Below are positions 22,170 through 33,584 of a DNA stretch of 64,000 nt, piece by piece. This stretch comes from Nipponacmea schrenckii. Its lineage: Eukaryota; Mollusca; Gastropoda; Lottiidae. The position numbers and the translations under genes are program-made. Where the stretch lies: positions 7,192,001 to 7,256,000 of the forward strand of contig JAUJPP010000012.1 of the NCBI GenBank assembly GCA_030562195.1, given 5' to 3'. Under the pieces are notes generated by a model. That model was not told the DNA's origin. It ran no database searches and saw nothing but the letters and a program-made list of their open reading frames with translations. Within the stretch, counting starts at the first letter, position 1; each line of letters opens with the position of its first letter.

Positions 22170-23661
22170 AAACATGTAGATAATCTAAATGACTGCCCAT
22201 CAAAGTGCATCTTACTTAAATTGGAAAGCAAAGAAAATATTATAATCACTCGTTTTGCGGAGTCAGATATCAATACCAGCATGACAAGCCTGCGATCATT
22301 GGAGGATCATTTATTAAAACACAGCTATGAGTAATAGGCATTGTTCTAGTAGTCCTCTATCCAAAAGAGTGTATTTCTTGGCAAGTATTTATGTATTATA
22401 TATCCCCTATTTTGAAAATATAGTCTCCTATTAAGGCTAGAAGTCTTTTGTTAGAGATTCCTATTAATGCTGTTAAATAGAGTCTCTTATCAATGCCAAC
22501 GATCTCCTATTTTTGAAACACAATCAGTCTGTTGTCAATGTAGAATAACCAAAGAAAGAAAAACAAGAAGATTTGACATAGTCACATGATTAAAATTTTA
22601 AATAAATAGATATATCTTTTGATGGAATATTAACTTCCCTTGTACTACTTGAAGGTATATTCACAAGTTTTGGTTTCTTTGGTAATGGTATATCCAAATT
22701 TTCCTTCTCACATGACAGTTCTACATTTTCATGCTCAAAGTTTTGTCCACTGACAAATATTCACTGTATGTACAGTCCACTTCTTTCCAGCAGTCCTCTA
22801 TTTTTATGTCACGGTTTGAGCCTAACGGCCCTCAGCCGTCCTTTCAATTTACATAGTGAACTTGTCTTTGGCCTCTATCCCTTACTTAGACGATCTTACA
22901 ATACCCTTAGTTGATGCATAGTAATCTATTCACCAGAAGGAAACAATTCCATGAGGTATATTCACCATAGCTTTCAGGGCGAAGTCAGCAATCTAAGCAA
23001 TTAATAAAACAGGCAAAAATATTCGAAAGTGATGATCGTAATATCTCTCATTTTTTTGTTTTCATGAAGACTAGCAGATTTTTATTTTTTTTTATTTTTT
23101 TTTTTATTTTTTATTTTTTTTTTTTTATCGCATTCCGACATTCTTCTCTGCAAATGTCATTCATAGGCCGAGTATTGACGATACTGAGTATCGTCATAAT
23201 ATTCCAATCTTTCTGATTATTTTGCATTGGTTTATTCATAGCAAAATAATGTAATATTTAAAATTTTTAATAAAGGAAATAAATCTTTATGTGTTCGTAT
23301 TATTCTAAGTATGAAAATCAAAACAAATTTACTTATTATCTCCCTTTATTTATTGATAAAAATAATACATGTAGCAAATAATTAATACAGATACAATGAA
23401 ATATGTCAACCCGAATCTTATAAAGGTAATAAAGACCTACAAATTACACATTTTATGTTTCTTGAAAGGGAGCACAGAAGATAGATAATCAAGCTTAAGC
23501 TTAAATGAGCTAAAACTGTCCACTTATTTTGAATTTTAATCCTGGCCTTATATGGTTCCTATTCTAATTATTCTTACCCGAAACAATAAACACGTTGACT
23601 GTTCTTCTTACATACAATTAGGCATATATATTAAAGCAATAATTATATGTTTTCTAACTAA

Positions 23662-24734
23662 TCAAGCACTTGATACTGTTTCTGAGTTTGTGACGGTTGT
23701 TGTTTTTACAGTAGTGGGTTGTTCTGTTGTGTCCCAGATAAAATCAACAGACCCATCGTCAAATTGGTAATCATCATCATAGTCATAATAGTCATTATAT
23801 TCGGCGGTTGCTGTTAGTAGCTGAGCCCCTAAGGCATCCACTCGATCTTGAAGAAGTAGTCGGAAAATCATGTCCAGAAAATCTAAACAAGAATACTGTT
23901 TGACGGTTGGATTTGTTTGTTGGGATTGTACTGTCGAATAGATCGGTAGTTGTTGGGAAACTGGATAATGTTGTGGAGATGAAACCGGATAGGTTTGTTG
24001 TGTCTGAACAATCGGATAAACCTGTGGTGCCTGTACAAATGGATGGGCAACGGCTACTGTGGATGGATATTGACGAGCTGCCATGTTAACCGGATATGTC
24101 TGTGGATAATGTTGTGGGGAAACCGCTACTGGTAAAGCTGCATACATCTGATTTTGAGGAATGCTTCGTTTCTGTCTTGTACTACGACCATAACGATAAC
24201 CACCGCCATAATTTCTTTCTGCTGCTTGTCTTGCCATTTCTTCCTCTTGTTGGACATACGCATCCTGGGCAGCTTGTTGTTGTTGGTTATATTCATCTAC
24301 TTCTCGTTGGTACTCATCCTGAACCTGCTGTTCATATTGTTCTTCAGCAGCAACGTATGCATCTTGTTGTTCTTGTTCATATCTCTGTTCAGCCTCCCTG
24401 TAAGCGTTTTGCATTTCTTCTTGGTATTGGTTGCCATACTGTCTCTTTTGTCGACTCAACTGAGAAGCCGGTGCTGATAATACCATACTACCAATAAAAC
24501 ATACTGATACTACCTACAAAACACGACATATTTCATTAAATCAACAAACCCTTAAGTTTTAATTTAAAATTAAAAATAGTTTCTTACCAGGCGTATGATA
24601 GGTGACGGTTGTTTGAACATTCTTCAGCATTAATGTCCTTCCAGTGAAAGAAACGTATCTAAAATCTATTGGAGGAACATGCATATATACTGAATAATAT
24701 AATAAAAATTGACACTTACAAATAATGAATTCAT
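23662..24734 (-). CDS. Gene E: secreted two-part Gln/Glu/Tyr and Pro/Tyr protein, 288 aa
   Basis: Exons on the minus strand are 24734..24720 (MNSLF, donor GTAAGT) and 24513..23662 (acceptor TTTTGTAG, phase 0). The signal peptide is VVSVCFIGSMVLSAPAS. RQKR at 26-29 precedes Gln30 (QYGNQYQEEMQNAY). Residues 30-105 are YEQE/DEYQ-rich and acidic, like gene C. A second furin-type site, RQKR at 118-121, separates a different C-terminal part rich in Tyr, Pro, Val and Gln (QHYPQTYPV-type repeats). This part has a short hydrophobic helix (DFLDMIFRLLLQ), an Asp/Tyr run (YNDYYDYDDDYQFDDG) and a Thr-rich tail. Two processed chains from one precursor are therefore possible. It is the most complex protein of the cluster. 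Confidence 0.87.
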
Positions 24735-24800
24735 CTTTTTGGGTAGACTCTGTCAGACAGAAAACAATTCTAAATACTGGTGTTTAGTACCAAGTACAAG

Positions 24801-24809
24801 TCTTTTATA
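24801..24809 (-). promoter_or_regulatory. TATA box of gene E
   Basis: TATAAAAGA on the minus strand, about 70 bp before the gene E start codon. Confidence 0.7.
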
Positions 24810-25449
24810 GACACTCTTTTCGAAACGGAAATTTTTTTTCTCACTTTGTTACACAACTATTCCTCAATTGGAACACGTCCTTAGCCTGCTTCCTATACAT
24901 GTAGATTCTATTTTAGTGTTATGTTTGGTTTGAAATAATAGAACGGGTGTACCCTCTTATCGATGAGTAAGTAAACGCCCCAGTTTCCTAAGGTAAAAGT
25001 CACGTATTAGAATTCGACAGAGGCAGTATTCGGGCACCATACTAAGCTGCACTTAGATATTATGTAAATATGAAATTATAAAATGAAGTTTTCTATAGTT
25101 TTGTGAATTAGGATTTGTGTCCAAAACCTAGTCCATATAAAATCACCACTGCATTGGAACAACATGCGAATTGGACAAACACGATGTCACAACTCCTTCA
25201 ACACTTTTTTAGTCGTCCCTTTTTTCCAAACCTGAAGTCGATCGCATCAATGACCTACTATATAATTCGCTGAACGGCAGGTTTTGTAAGGCTGAAATCG
25301 ATAAGTTAAAGACAGAGAGATCACTAAACCAGCAAAGCTAGGAGACGTCTGGATTTGAATATGATTAGGAGTTATTTCCCTTTACATTTTGAGTTTAACT
25401 AACAATAAATATTGGATCACACAACGTTCGTTTACATCATTTCCATGTT

Positions 25450-25830
25450 TTATTATATGCCCACATGAATGGGGATCGTATGTCGTAACCCATGTCCGTT
25501 CTTCCGTCCACAATTGCTCGTAAACAAGAAGGCACGATTCTTGACGGGTTTTGACGTTACTTCGTGTAAGTGTTCGTAATCACCTATTGGATGAACTCTA
25601 TTGAAAATCAGCTAAATTGAAAAATATTAATGTATGAGTTGTGCCCTTGTTCATGAAAATGCGTTCAATTTTAGCTCAAACACTTAAAGAATAATTCCTA
25701 ATGGATTTTGATGAAACCTAGATTGAGTATTTGTTATCATCGAAGGTTGCCCATTGTAAAAAGATGAATCGATAAATATTTAGTCATCAAGAATTGCCCT
25801 TGTTTTTGAAAGACTTGGCTTCATAATTCA
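25450..25830 (+). repeat. Dispersed ACGCCCAC-type repeat, copy 5
   Basis: Head TATATGCCCACATGAATGGG with CCATGTCCGTTCTTCCGTCC. Two internal units with TGATGAAACCTAGATTGAGT-like motifs lie about 160 bp apart. Confidence 0.5.
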
Positions 25831-26109
25831 TACTTGGAGCTAATTCTTATGCTGATACCATTGCCCACCTTGTCCTTAACAGATAATACTCAATATTGCT
25901 AATCAATATGCATTAGACTTTAACCTTGACTTTGATCCCAAAAAAGTAAATTAATTATCTGTCCACCGACAGTGATAATTTAAGAGAATTGTCCTTAACA
26001 AGAAAATTATTCAACACTTGACAGTGATTCCCATTTAAGGTAACTAACGTTAATCTGTAAAAATTGAATCTGAAATTTTACGTTAATCAAAAACTATCAA
26101 CAAGCGCCC

Positions 26110-27176
26110 CCCCCCCCCCCAGAATCTGTTTCAGTTTCATTCGCTGCTGATGTTCTTTGTTGTTCCAAGCAATTTAGTTTTCTCATCAGAGGGACAACCA
26201 CATCATACACCACAACAGCTCTTACAGAGAATGAGAAGTCATCTACATTTCGGGACATTCTTTCTCGTTTATTATTAGCCATGAAACCAATAGATGGCCC
26301 GCCTGTATCAGTTTGATCAGGATTCATTCCTCTCGTATCAGATCAAACACTGTTGAAACTAGGAATCTCACTTGAAGTCGGTAGAATCAAAAGCCCCAAT
26401 AAGAATCATGTAGCTGAGAGGGCTATCCAAGAATTAGAGGATGAGTTATATGTATTACGTCAAGAACCTGGCGGTGGCCCTGTTACTCCATTAGGATTAT
26501 CCATATCTACGGCTCGTATGAATTTCAGAATAGTTTATCAGTTTATGAACTTCGTTTCCAAAGAAGTCAAGTGACAAATCAACAGATTCCCATCTCTGAT
26601 CGCGCAGTAATTCTCCGTCATTATTCGCAACGACTAACAAATCATCCGTTCGGCTTTAAATCGAAGAATCCCCGACGTTCCTCAAATAACAAGTCTACTA
26701 CAGTTGGTGAATTAGTTTACCTTACCCGTGATGGTAGCAAAGACAAAGGTTGTGAACGTTACATCGTTACATCCACTGATGACAATTGGCTTTGTATCCG
26801 GAGCTCAATTACGATCTAAAACCTACAAAGTTCTTCCATGTATTGTTATACCTCAAATTTATTCGTCAATCCCTTCAAGACGTTCCTATCGCAATGATTC
26901 TGATGAAGTAAGCAGAACGAAGATATGGATTATCATATGCCTCTTGCTGATGTCGATCATGCTACTCTGAGTCAAGACCAATCTCAACTTATCGAAGAGC
27001 CTCATGAAATTGCTACCCCAATTCCCCCGGATATTTCAGAACTACTAAGTCATTCAGCTGAAGACGATGAGACAGCTGCCGTCATTGCACCTCCGGATAG
27101 ATCGTCATCGCTACCTGACCGACCTAAACGCACAGTAAAGCGGTCTGCGTATTTGAATAACTATCAATGTGATTAA
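26110..27176 (+). mobile_element. LTR-retrotransposon integrase remnant
   Basis: Plus-strand frames read FAADVLCCSKQFSFLIRGTT, then TALTENEKSSTFRDILSRLL, MKPIDGPPVSV, a stop, then ISLEVGRIKSPNKNHVAERA, RQEPGGGPVTPLGLSISTAR, and after a frame shift NQQIPISDRAVILRHYSQRL and TVGELVYLTRDGSKD. From memory this order is the C-terminal half of an LTR-retroelement integrase (core end plus downstream domain). Stops and shifts show it is inactive. A purine tract near 27300 could be the 3' polypurine tract, but no LTR pair is identified. Confidence 0.65.
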
Positions 27177-29171
27177 AAGCAAAAACATGCTTAATATTTG
27201 GTGATTTGGTTGTTATTTTTTCACATAATAATTTGCTTTGTTATGTATTTTGGCAGTTCATCAATCTCGGTGATTATATTTTAAAGTAAAGTTATATTTT
27301 AAAGAAAAGAGAAGTGGGTTAATCTCACTCGACTGACTGTTTACATATACACTATTGGTGCCCCATCATAGGGAAGTTAGCGAGTAGTGACTAACCGCTC
27401 ACTTCCGGGCTTTTTGTTTCATGATACAAATGTAATATTGTTGTGTTAATTCCCTGTTTTCAATAACTATTATTAAAACCATTCTTCACCAGTATTTGTG
27501 CTTTAATGGTATTGTGCTCCAGATTGGCGCTAGTATTACATTTTGATGTGTACTTATTTGAACTTCTGAATATTCGTTGTTGAAATTAATTATGCTTGAG
27601 CGTCAAAGTAAAAGTCGATTGAAAGAGCCGATAAGACGTTTAATTCATAACAAAATTCTAGAACATTTGTAAAGTAGATTCAAAATATAGCCCTTTGCTT
27701 TTATTTAAAAGTCCCACAATTTGTAACGTATGGTTCTTAAATCCCGAGACTTTATTTTCGAGAGATCGACACTAGTATGAGAAAAGACGAAATGTACCCG
27801 ATGAGGTTGTAGCACGTGAGTGATCGAAGGTACACCATTATCGGACGAGTAATCGAATGATCCAGATTACCGTCGGGACAAAAGAACTTTCGGGGAACCT
27901 CTTACGACCACAGACATGGTATAAAACAGTTTCTGACCATTTTTCGGTTTCTCGATCGCGTCAGATCTTTCCAAGAATGTATAAAGGTAGTGCTCGAAAA
28001 ATGTTCCAAAAAGACTTTTTAAAATTTTGGGCCAAAAAAGTGTTCGGGACTCAGTAGGTTCAAATTTAGCGGATTCGAGACGACAATCAGACCGATCAAA
28101 GAAATTTTTCATCTGGGACATTGACCGATGACTGTACATCAATCGGTTATTTGATATTTTCATTAATATACATAGCTTCTAGTTTTTCCTTGGTTTATTC
28201 ATAATTCTACAGCATAACCTGTTCATTTTACATATTAATGCGCTTAAGTTTGTGCAGATCGGGTGACAAAAGTTTATAAAGGAATTTAAAACATAAAACT
28301 ACTCCATGCTAGTACTGAGTATCAAATTTACCTAAAACAACGTATCAAATGTTACAAACCACTGTACAATAAAACCATAATGGAGGATTACATTTAAAAA
28401 AAAACCGACAGAATTTTGTTAAAGAATTGATAAGTTGATAAATTTAAAGACATGGTCAAGAAAGTTTGCGAAATGTATTGACAACAAAATTGAGAAACTA
28501 AGATTGGATATACTGTCAACAATCGATGAAAAAGCCAGGGCCGTGAAAATTGATTTGAAACAATTGAATGTGTTTCAAAGCATTTGAATTCACTCAGATG
28601 ATATTAGGTACAAGCCGAGAAACCATTAATAACTGTGAGTTTAACAGCAATCGTTATCAACATTCACGAACATCCAAGGAATAACTTCAAAGATCGAGTT
28701 AAAGGCATTAGTGATAAAAGTTTTGGTCCGGTTAAATTTTTTCGTTTTTTAACTATGGATTGAATTTGGTAACCGCCACACCTCCACACCTTGTTGGGAT
28801 AGCATTTGAAACAGTTCACCAAAAGATTATCATTCTGCGGTCAAAATTAAATCTGAAATCCAGTTGGATTGGTCATTTTAGTGCCACATACATGAGATTG
28901 TAAACCTATCAAGCATTTTTCTCCATGATTTCAAGATAGCCCTAAACATTTTGATGTTCGTTATTTGTATTCGTTTTGGTGTTATAGATTCAAATATTCT
29001 TAAATGCGCCTTTAGCAAAGTATTATGGTTTAATTTTGAATGGTTATTGGAACATTACACATACATTGTACATTTTTCTTTTGAAAATCACTTAAAATAG
29101 TCTAAGATATACATAATTATTTTTTTAGATTTAATCAAAAATTAAGGTTAATTTAGTTTAATACAATCACA

Positions 29172-29546
29172 TTATCTTCCACGTCCACCATAAAATGCAT
29201 TTGGATCATACGCTGGTGCTGCTGCTGCTGCATATGCATTTGGATCGTACGGTGCTGCAGCTGCGTATGCATTTGGATCGTACGGTGCTGCAGCTGCGTA
29301 TGCATTTGGATCGTAGGGAGCATATGGATCATAAGCTTGTCTTCTCACTCGACCACCATTTCTTAGCGTAGCATCTGTGGCTAACACCATAGCTACAAAA
29401 CATACCATAAACTGAAAAAGAACAAGTATGCATTATTAGTTACAGGCAATTTATGTGTGATTAACAACATTTCAAATACATTGACTAGTGAATAATGTAT
29501 ACAGATAGTTTCAGATAATAGCACTTACCATTGTAAATCTTAACAT
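29172..29546 (-). CDS. Gene F: secreted Tyr-Asp-Pro/Ala repeat protein, 85 aa
   Basis: Minus-strand exons are 29546..29529 (MLRFTM, donor GTAAGT) and 29411..29172 (acceptor TTTTTCAG, phase 0). The signal peptide FMVCFVAMVLATDA is followed by a short propeptide ending RVRR at 27-30, then Gln31. The mature chain QAYDPYAPYDPNAYAAAA has three PYDPNAYAAAA-type repeats and a tail AYDPNAFYGGRGR. It is Cys-free after the signal. It is nearly identical to gene G, differing by one alanine in the last repeat and a few signal residues. Gene N is a more distant relative. Regular Tyr-Asp-Pro turns between Ala blocks suggest a structural extracellular protein; the function is unknown. Confidence 0.9.
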
Positions 29547-29622
29547 TTTGTTGTTGAAAATTAGCTCTGTAGAGTTAGTCGGATCTGTAGAATTACAACT
29601 GATAGGCTACGTTCCTGACTAA

Positions 29623-29630
29623 ATTATATA
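29623..29630 (-). promoter_or_regulatory. TATA box of gene F
   Basis: TATATAAT on the minus strand, about 77 bp before the F start codon. Confidence 0.65.
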
Positions 29631-30427
29631 CTTACAATATTTTTTTCAAGATTTTTAAATCAAAAATAACATTTGTACATTTATATTTCAAACTAGGAAG
29701 ATAAAACGAATCTTAAAAATAGTCACCTATTATAATACAAACACTGTTGGTTTGGCCAAAATTATAATTGAGTCGATGATAACAAAAAATTACACTACGG
29801 GGACCAACAGGGAGAGAAACTGAGTAGCGCAATTTCGACATGAATGCTACTGATTTATTCAGAGATGAGCTGAATTAAGAGACATGTAAAAATGGTAGAC
29901 ATAATGGAGGTTCAATATTCCTATCTATTATATTTCACTTCATAGTTGGCCTCAACTGAGATGTATTTGCCTCACTAATATATTTTTAGTTTGGTGAAGA
30001 TTGGTGATGCCCAAAGTTAATCGACATTAATAGCTGAAAAATGTTTTTGCTCAATAGAACCAGTGCAACAAAATAATACAATCTCTTTCATTAGTATTTA
30101 AATTATGCACATAACGTAAAAAACGCGTTACTCGAGAAGACATTCTATTTACATTCATCACAGGGAAATAGGCGAGTTGGGGTTATTCAACGCACTTTAA
30201 TGTAGATTTCCAGCTGTGAAATAGTCTCTATGAGTAATTTGTAACTTTCAAGTCAACTCGTGCCATTAATTGTACTGTAAATAACCTTTGAAGTATATTT
30301 GTTTTTGTACGTGCCTTTCACGCACAAATAATAAATCATTTACAAAAAACTGTGGCTAATATTAAAACTTTTAAAATATCTCTACGACTTTTTGTGGTAT
30401 GCTGGACCAATTTTGAGAGATACTGTA

Positions 30428-31403
30428 ATGACAAGGATGTGGTCGCTTATTGTAAGTATTTATCTTATGCAGTCTCTGTCATTTCTCACAAGGCATCAAG
30501 TTGCAAATTTAAAAAGAAATAGATCAAGTAACTCGAGTATAAAATTTATCCCTAGGTGTGGGCTGTAACAGCATATTTTTACGCCTTTATTTAAGGTTTC
30601 CTTGATGAGCCGATGCCTTAGTATGTGTCAGAACACACCAAATCAATTCCTTTTTCAAAATTTGTCTTGGGCGAACCATTTAAGACGCCCCATGAGATGC
30701 TTGCGACTATGAGGCTCTAAAGCACTCGAAGGTGAATTTTAATTGACGGAATTCATTTTTTAATTTGTAGATTCTCACTGGGATCGCAGCATTAACGTCA
30801 ACTTTAAACAATGCCGAAGCTCATCGCATAAAAAGGCAAGTGTACAGAAACTACGCCTATCAAAACACTGGGTATGGCAATAGTAATAATTACTATACGA
30901 ATACTGGTTATGCTAACAATGCGCTAAACAATGCAGCTTTAATGGAATATTACCACTCATTGTGGGATCAAATGCACGAGTCTGCTATGGGAGCTATTCC
31001 ACCAATGGATCCATTTGGTCAACAACCTCCAATAGATCCATTCGCACCTCCACCACCTGCCATGGACCCTTTCGCACCTCCACCACCTGACATGGATCCC
31101 TTTGCTCCTCCACCACCTGAAATGGATCCTTTTGCTCCTCCACCACCTGGAATGGATCCCTTTGCTCCTCCACCACCAGATCCAGCTTTTGATGAATGGG
31201 CACACAGAATGGGATGGATTGCCGATCCCGCACCACCCCCTGATCCGGCATTGGAAGATTATATGCGTAGACTAGCTTGGGAGCATCTTGCCTTCGACCC
31301 AACAGTTGAATCAGAACTGTTTCATGGATTTGGTTTTATTCCAAATGGATGGCTGTACGAACATTATATACCAGAAGATTATGTCCTTAGTAATTATGGT
31401 TAA
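30428..31403 (+). CDS. Gene H: secreted Pro-rich protein with Met-Asp-Pro-Phe repeats, 218 aa
   Basis: Exons are 30428..30451 (MTRMWSLI, donor GTAAGT) and 30771..31403 (acceptor AATTTGTAG, phase 0). A second in-frame ATG at 30437 would give the five-codon exon typical of the cluster and cannot be excluded. The signal peptide is ILTGIAALTSTLNNAEA. RIKR at 27-30 precedes Gln31. An Asn/Tyr/Gly-rich part (YQNTGYGNSNNYYTNTGYAN) comes first, then about five MDPFAPPPP-type repeats, then a non-repetitive acidic tail with several Trp (DEWAHRMGWI, EDYMRRLAWEHLAF). The Pro repeats are probably extended; the tail may fold. There is no clear TATA box. It lies between F and G on the other strand. Confidence 0.87.
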
Positions 31404-32870
31404 TATTATATAACTTTCCACGGCATAATCAATTTACTAAGATTTAAAATAGCAATATGCATATTGGCACATTTTGCCCAGTTATTTGAACTTCCATCAT
31501 GACATCAAATTTCACGATTCCGCCTTTTCGAGGACATGGTAGTTGATTATGTCATATTGTGCAATTTTTTTTTTATTACCATATTGAAATTTTTAAATTT
31601 CTAACAACAATCTATGTGAAAAATTATGTATTATTTTTGCTGGCTTTTCAATATCGTTTTCTACATTTCAATATTCTATATAGTAGATAAACATGTTTTA
31701 TGAAAACTCACAACTGTATCAGAGTGTATGGACAAAAGTACCGTTAAAATCACGTAAATATGTCTGCATTATTTGAAGCTCCTGTGCCGATCGATCTTAA
31801 ATAGTGATAGGTTACTGTGATCTAATCATTGGATAAACGGCTCAAAAGAAAATTGGGAAGTCTTATTCGGTCAGTATTCAATCGGATCAAATAAGAGGAC
31901 GATTTAAGGCGATTCAAGACGACAATATGACAGATCAAAGAGATGTTTCGTCGGAGATCATAAACCATTCTTGATGGAATGGAGGGTACTACACGCCAAA
32001 TGACTGATGTTTCTACGGCTAGATCTGTCTTCTCAAAAAGTCAATCTGAATATTTGATTAACGTATGTTTGCAGAGTAGTTTCAAACAGTTTATTTTCGT
32101 TATCCTGCAGCCAGTTTATAAACAATAAATTCTTTATCATACATTTGAAATATATATATGAATAATACATTCTATAGCATAGTATCGAACTTTTAATGCG
32201 TGTATTCATTATCCTGTAATAGTTTGTTAGATTCCCTTTGTATTTTCATTCTACAGCAATGCAGTGCTTTTTAATCTTATTTTTTATAGTCATTTTCGTT
32301 GCTATATTCATAATTCTACAACAAAACTTCTAGTGTTTCCTTAGTGTAGTCACTAATCAACAATAAAGCTTCTTGTCTTCTTGTCTTCACTTTGCATGAT
32401 AATTATTGTACAGAATAGCTTCTAGTGTTTCCTTAGTATAATCAAGAGTATAGCTCTTAAGTGGCATTTAGTTATTTAGTCCAGTTACAGTATTTGGTAG
32501 AATCATTAATCAACAACGTTACTTCTAGTGTTTACCCTGAATATTAATTATTCTACAGCATAGCTTCTTGCATTCATTTTGTATATTAATACCCCTACAT
32601 CTTGATCATTTTAGCGACCCATACATGGTAAAGAAATGAAAACCTAGCAAGTAATATGTTTCTTCGTGATTACTAGAAGATAACCCCAAACATTTTGATG
32701 CATAATATAATGGTTTAATTTGGAATTGTTATTGGAGCATCTTGAACTTCATAGGAAGAGATACATTGTAATACATTTCCCTTCAGAAAATCACAAAATA
32801 TAGACCAAGAAATACATCATTTTTAGATTTAATCAAAATTAAAAGTTAAATATAGTTAAATACAATCACA
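31404..32870. other. Region between H and G, with an imperfect tandem repeat
   Basis: No gene is seen. At about 32190-32600 the motifs CTTCTAGTGTTTCCTTAGT and ATTCTACAGCATAGCTTCT recur several times at about 90-130 bp, forming a diverged tandem repeat. A related piece lies at 28170-28215 downstream of F. Confidence 0.5.
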
Positions 32871-33242
32871 TTATCTTCCACGTCCACCATAAAATGCATT
32901 TGGATCATAAGCTGGTGCTGCAGCTGCATATGCATTTGGGTCGTACGGTGCTGCAGCTGCGTATGCATTTGGATCGTACGGTGCTGCAGCTGCATATGCA
33001 TTGGGATCGTAGGGAGCATATGGATCATAAGCTTGTCTTCTCACTCGACCACCATTTCTTAGCGTAGCATCTGTGGATAGCATCATAGCTACAAAACATA
33101 CTATAAACTGAAAAAGAACAAGTATGCATTATTAGTTACAGGCAATTTATGTGTGATTAACAACATTTCAAATACATTGACTAGTGAATAATGTATGCAG
33201 ATAGTTTCAGATAATAGCACTTACCATTGTAAATCTTAACAT
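32871..33242 (-). CDS. Gene G: secreted Tyr-Asp-Pro/Ala repeat protein, 84 aa
   Basis: Minus-strand exons are 33242..33225 (MLRFTM, donor GTAAGT) and 33107..32871 (acceptor TTTTTCAG, phase 0). The intron is 117 bp, the same length as in F. The signal FIVCFVAMMLSTDA is followed by RVRR before Gln31 and then QAYDPYAPYDPNAYAAAA with three repeats and the tail AYDPNAFYGGRGR. It is a direct duplicate of gene F. Mature-region changes are nearly absent, while the signal peptide has several substitutions. The function is unknown. Confidence 0.9.
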
Positions 33243-33316
33243 TTTGTTGTTGAAAATTAGCTCTGTAGAGTTAGTCGGATCTGTAGAATTACAACTGATA
33301 GGCTACGTTCTTGACT

Positions 33317-33326
33317 TAAATATATA
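33317..33326 (-). promoter_or_regulatory. TATA box of gene G
   Basis: TATATATTTA on the minus strand, in the position matching the gene F TATA box but with changed bases. Confidence 0.55.
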
Positions 33327-33584
33327 CATATAATATTTTTTTCAAGATTTTTAATTCCAAAATAACATTTGTACATTTGTATTTCAAAAATAAGACGATA
33401 AGACGAATCTTAAAAATAGTCACCTATTATAATACAAACACTGTTGTTTTGGCCAAAATTATAATTGTGTCGTGGAAAAAAAAAAATAACACTACAGGGA
33501 CCAACAGGGAGAGAAACTGAGTAGCGCAATTTCGACATGAATGCTACTGATTCATACGGAGATGAGCTGAATTGAAAAACATGA

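Larger units (their letters stand above)
19380..23661. other. Region between D and E
   Basis: No intact gene is supported. It contains an ACGCCCAC-type repeat head (20010-20100), a LINE remnant (20060-21180), a poly(A)-bearing retrocopy (21262-21728), an inverted repeat pairing 21628-21659 with 22138-22169, and T-rich low complexity at about 23070-23130. A perfect TGACGTCA palindrome lies at 22009-22016. Confidence 0.5.
24815..29171. other. Region between E and F
   Basis: Apart from an ACGCCCAC-type repeat (about 25450-25830) and an LTR-element integrase remnant (26110-27176), no gene is supported. A C14 run lies at 26107-26120. The right end from about 28910 belongs to the F/G duplication. 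Open frames at 27857-28057 and 27867-28163 have no supporting features. Confidence 0.5.
28910..33584. repeat. Direct segmental duplication carrying genes F and G
   Basis: Blocks 28910-29888 and 32655-33584 align through gene, intron and both flanks (for example AACAGGGAGAGAAACTGAGT near 29805 and 33505). Both are in the same orientation, about 3.7 kb apart. Gene H lies between them on the opposite strand. Confidence 0.8.

Noticed and set aside
24096..24497. Plus-strand frames over gene E
   Set aside because: Antisense shadows of the Glu/Gln/Tyr-rich exon; no start or splice support.
26097..26327. Minus-strand 76-residue open frame
   Set aside because: It is the shadow of the plus-strand integrase remnant and starts in a poly-C run.
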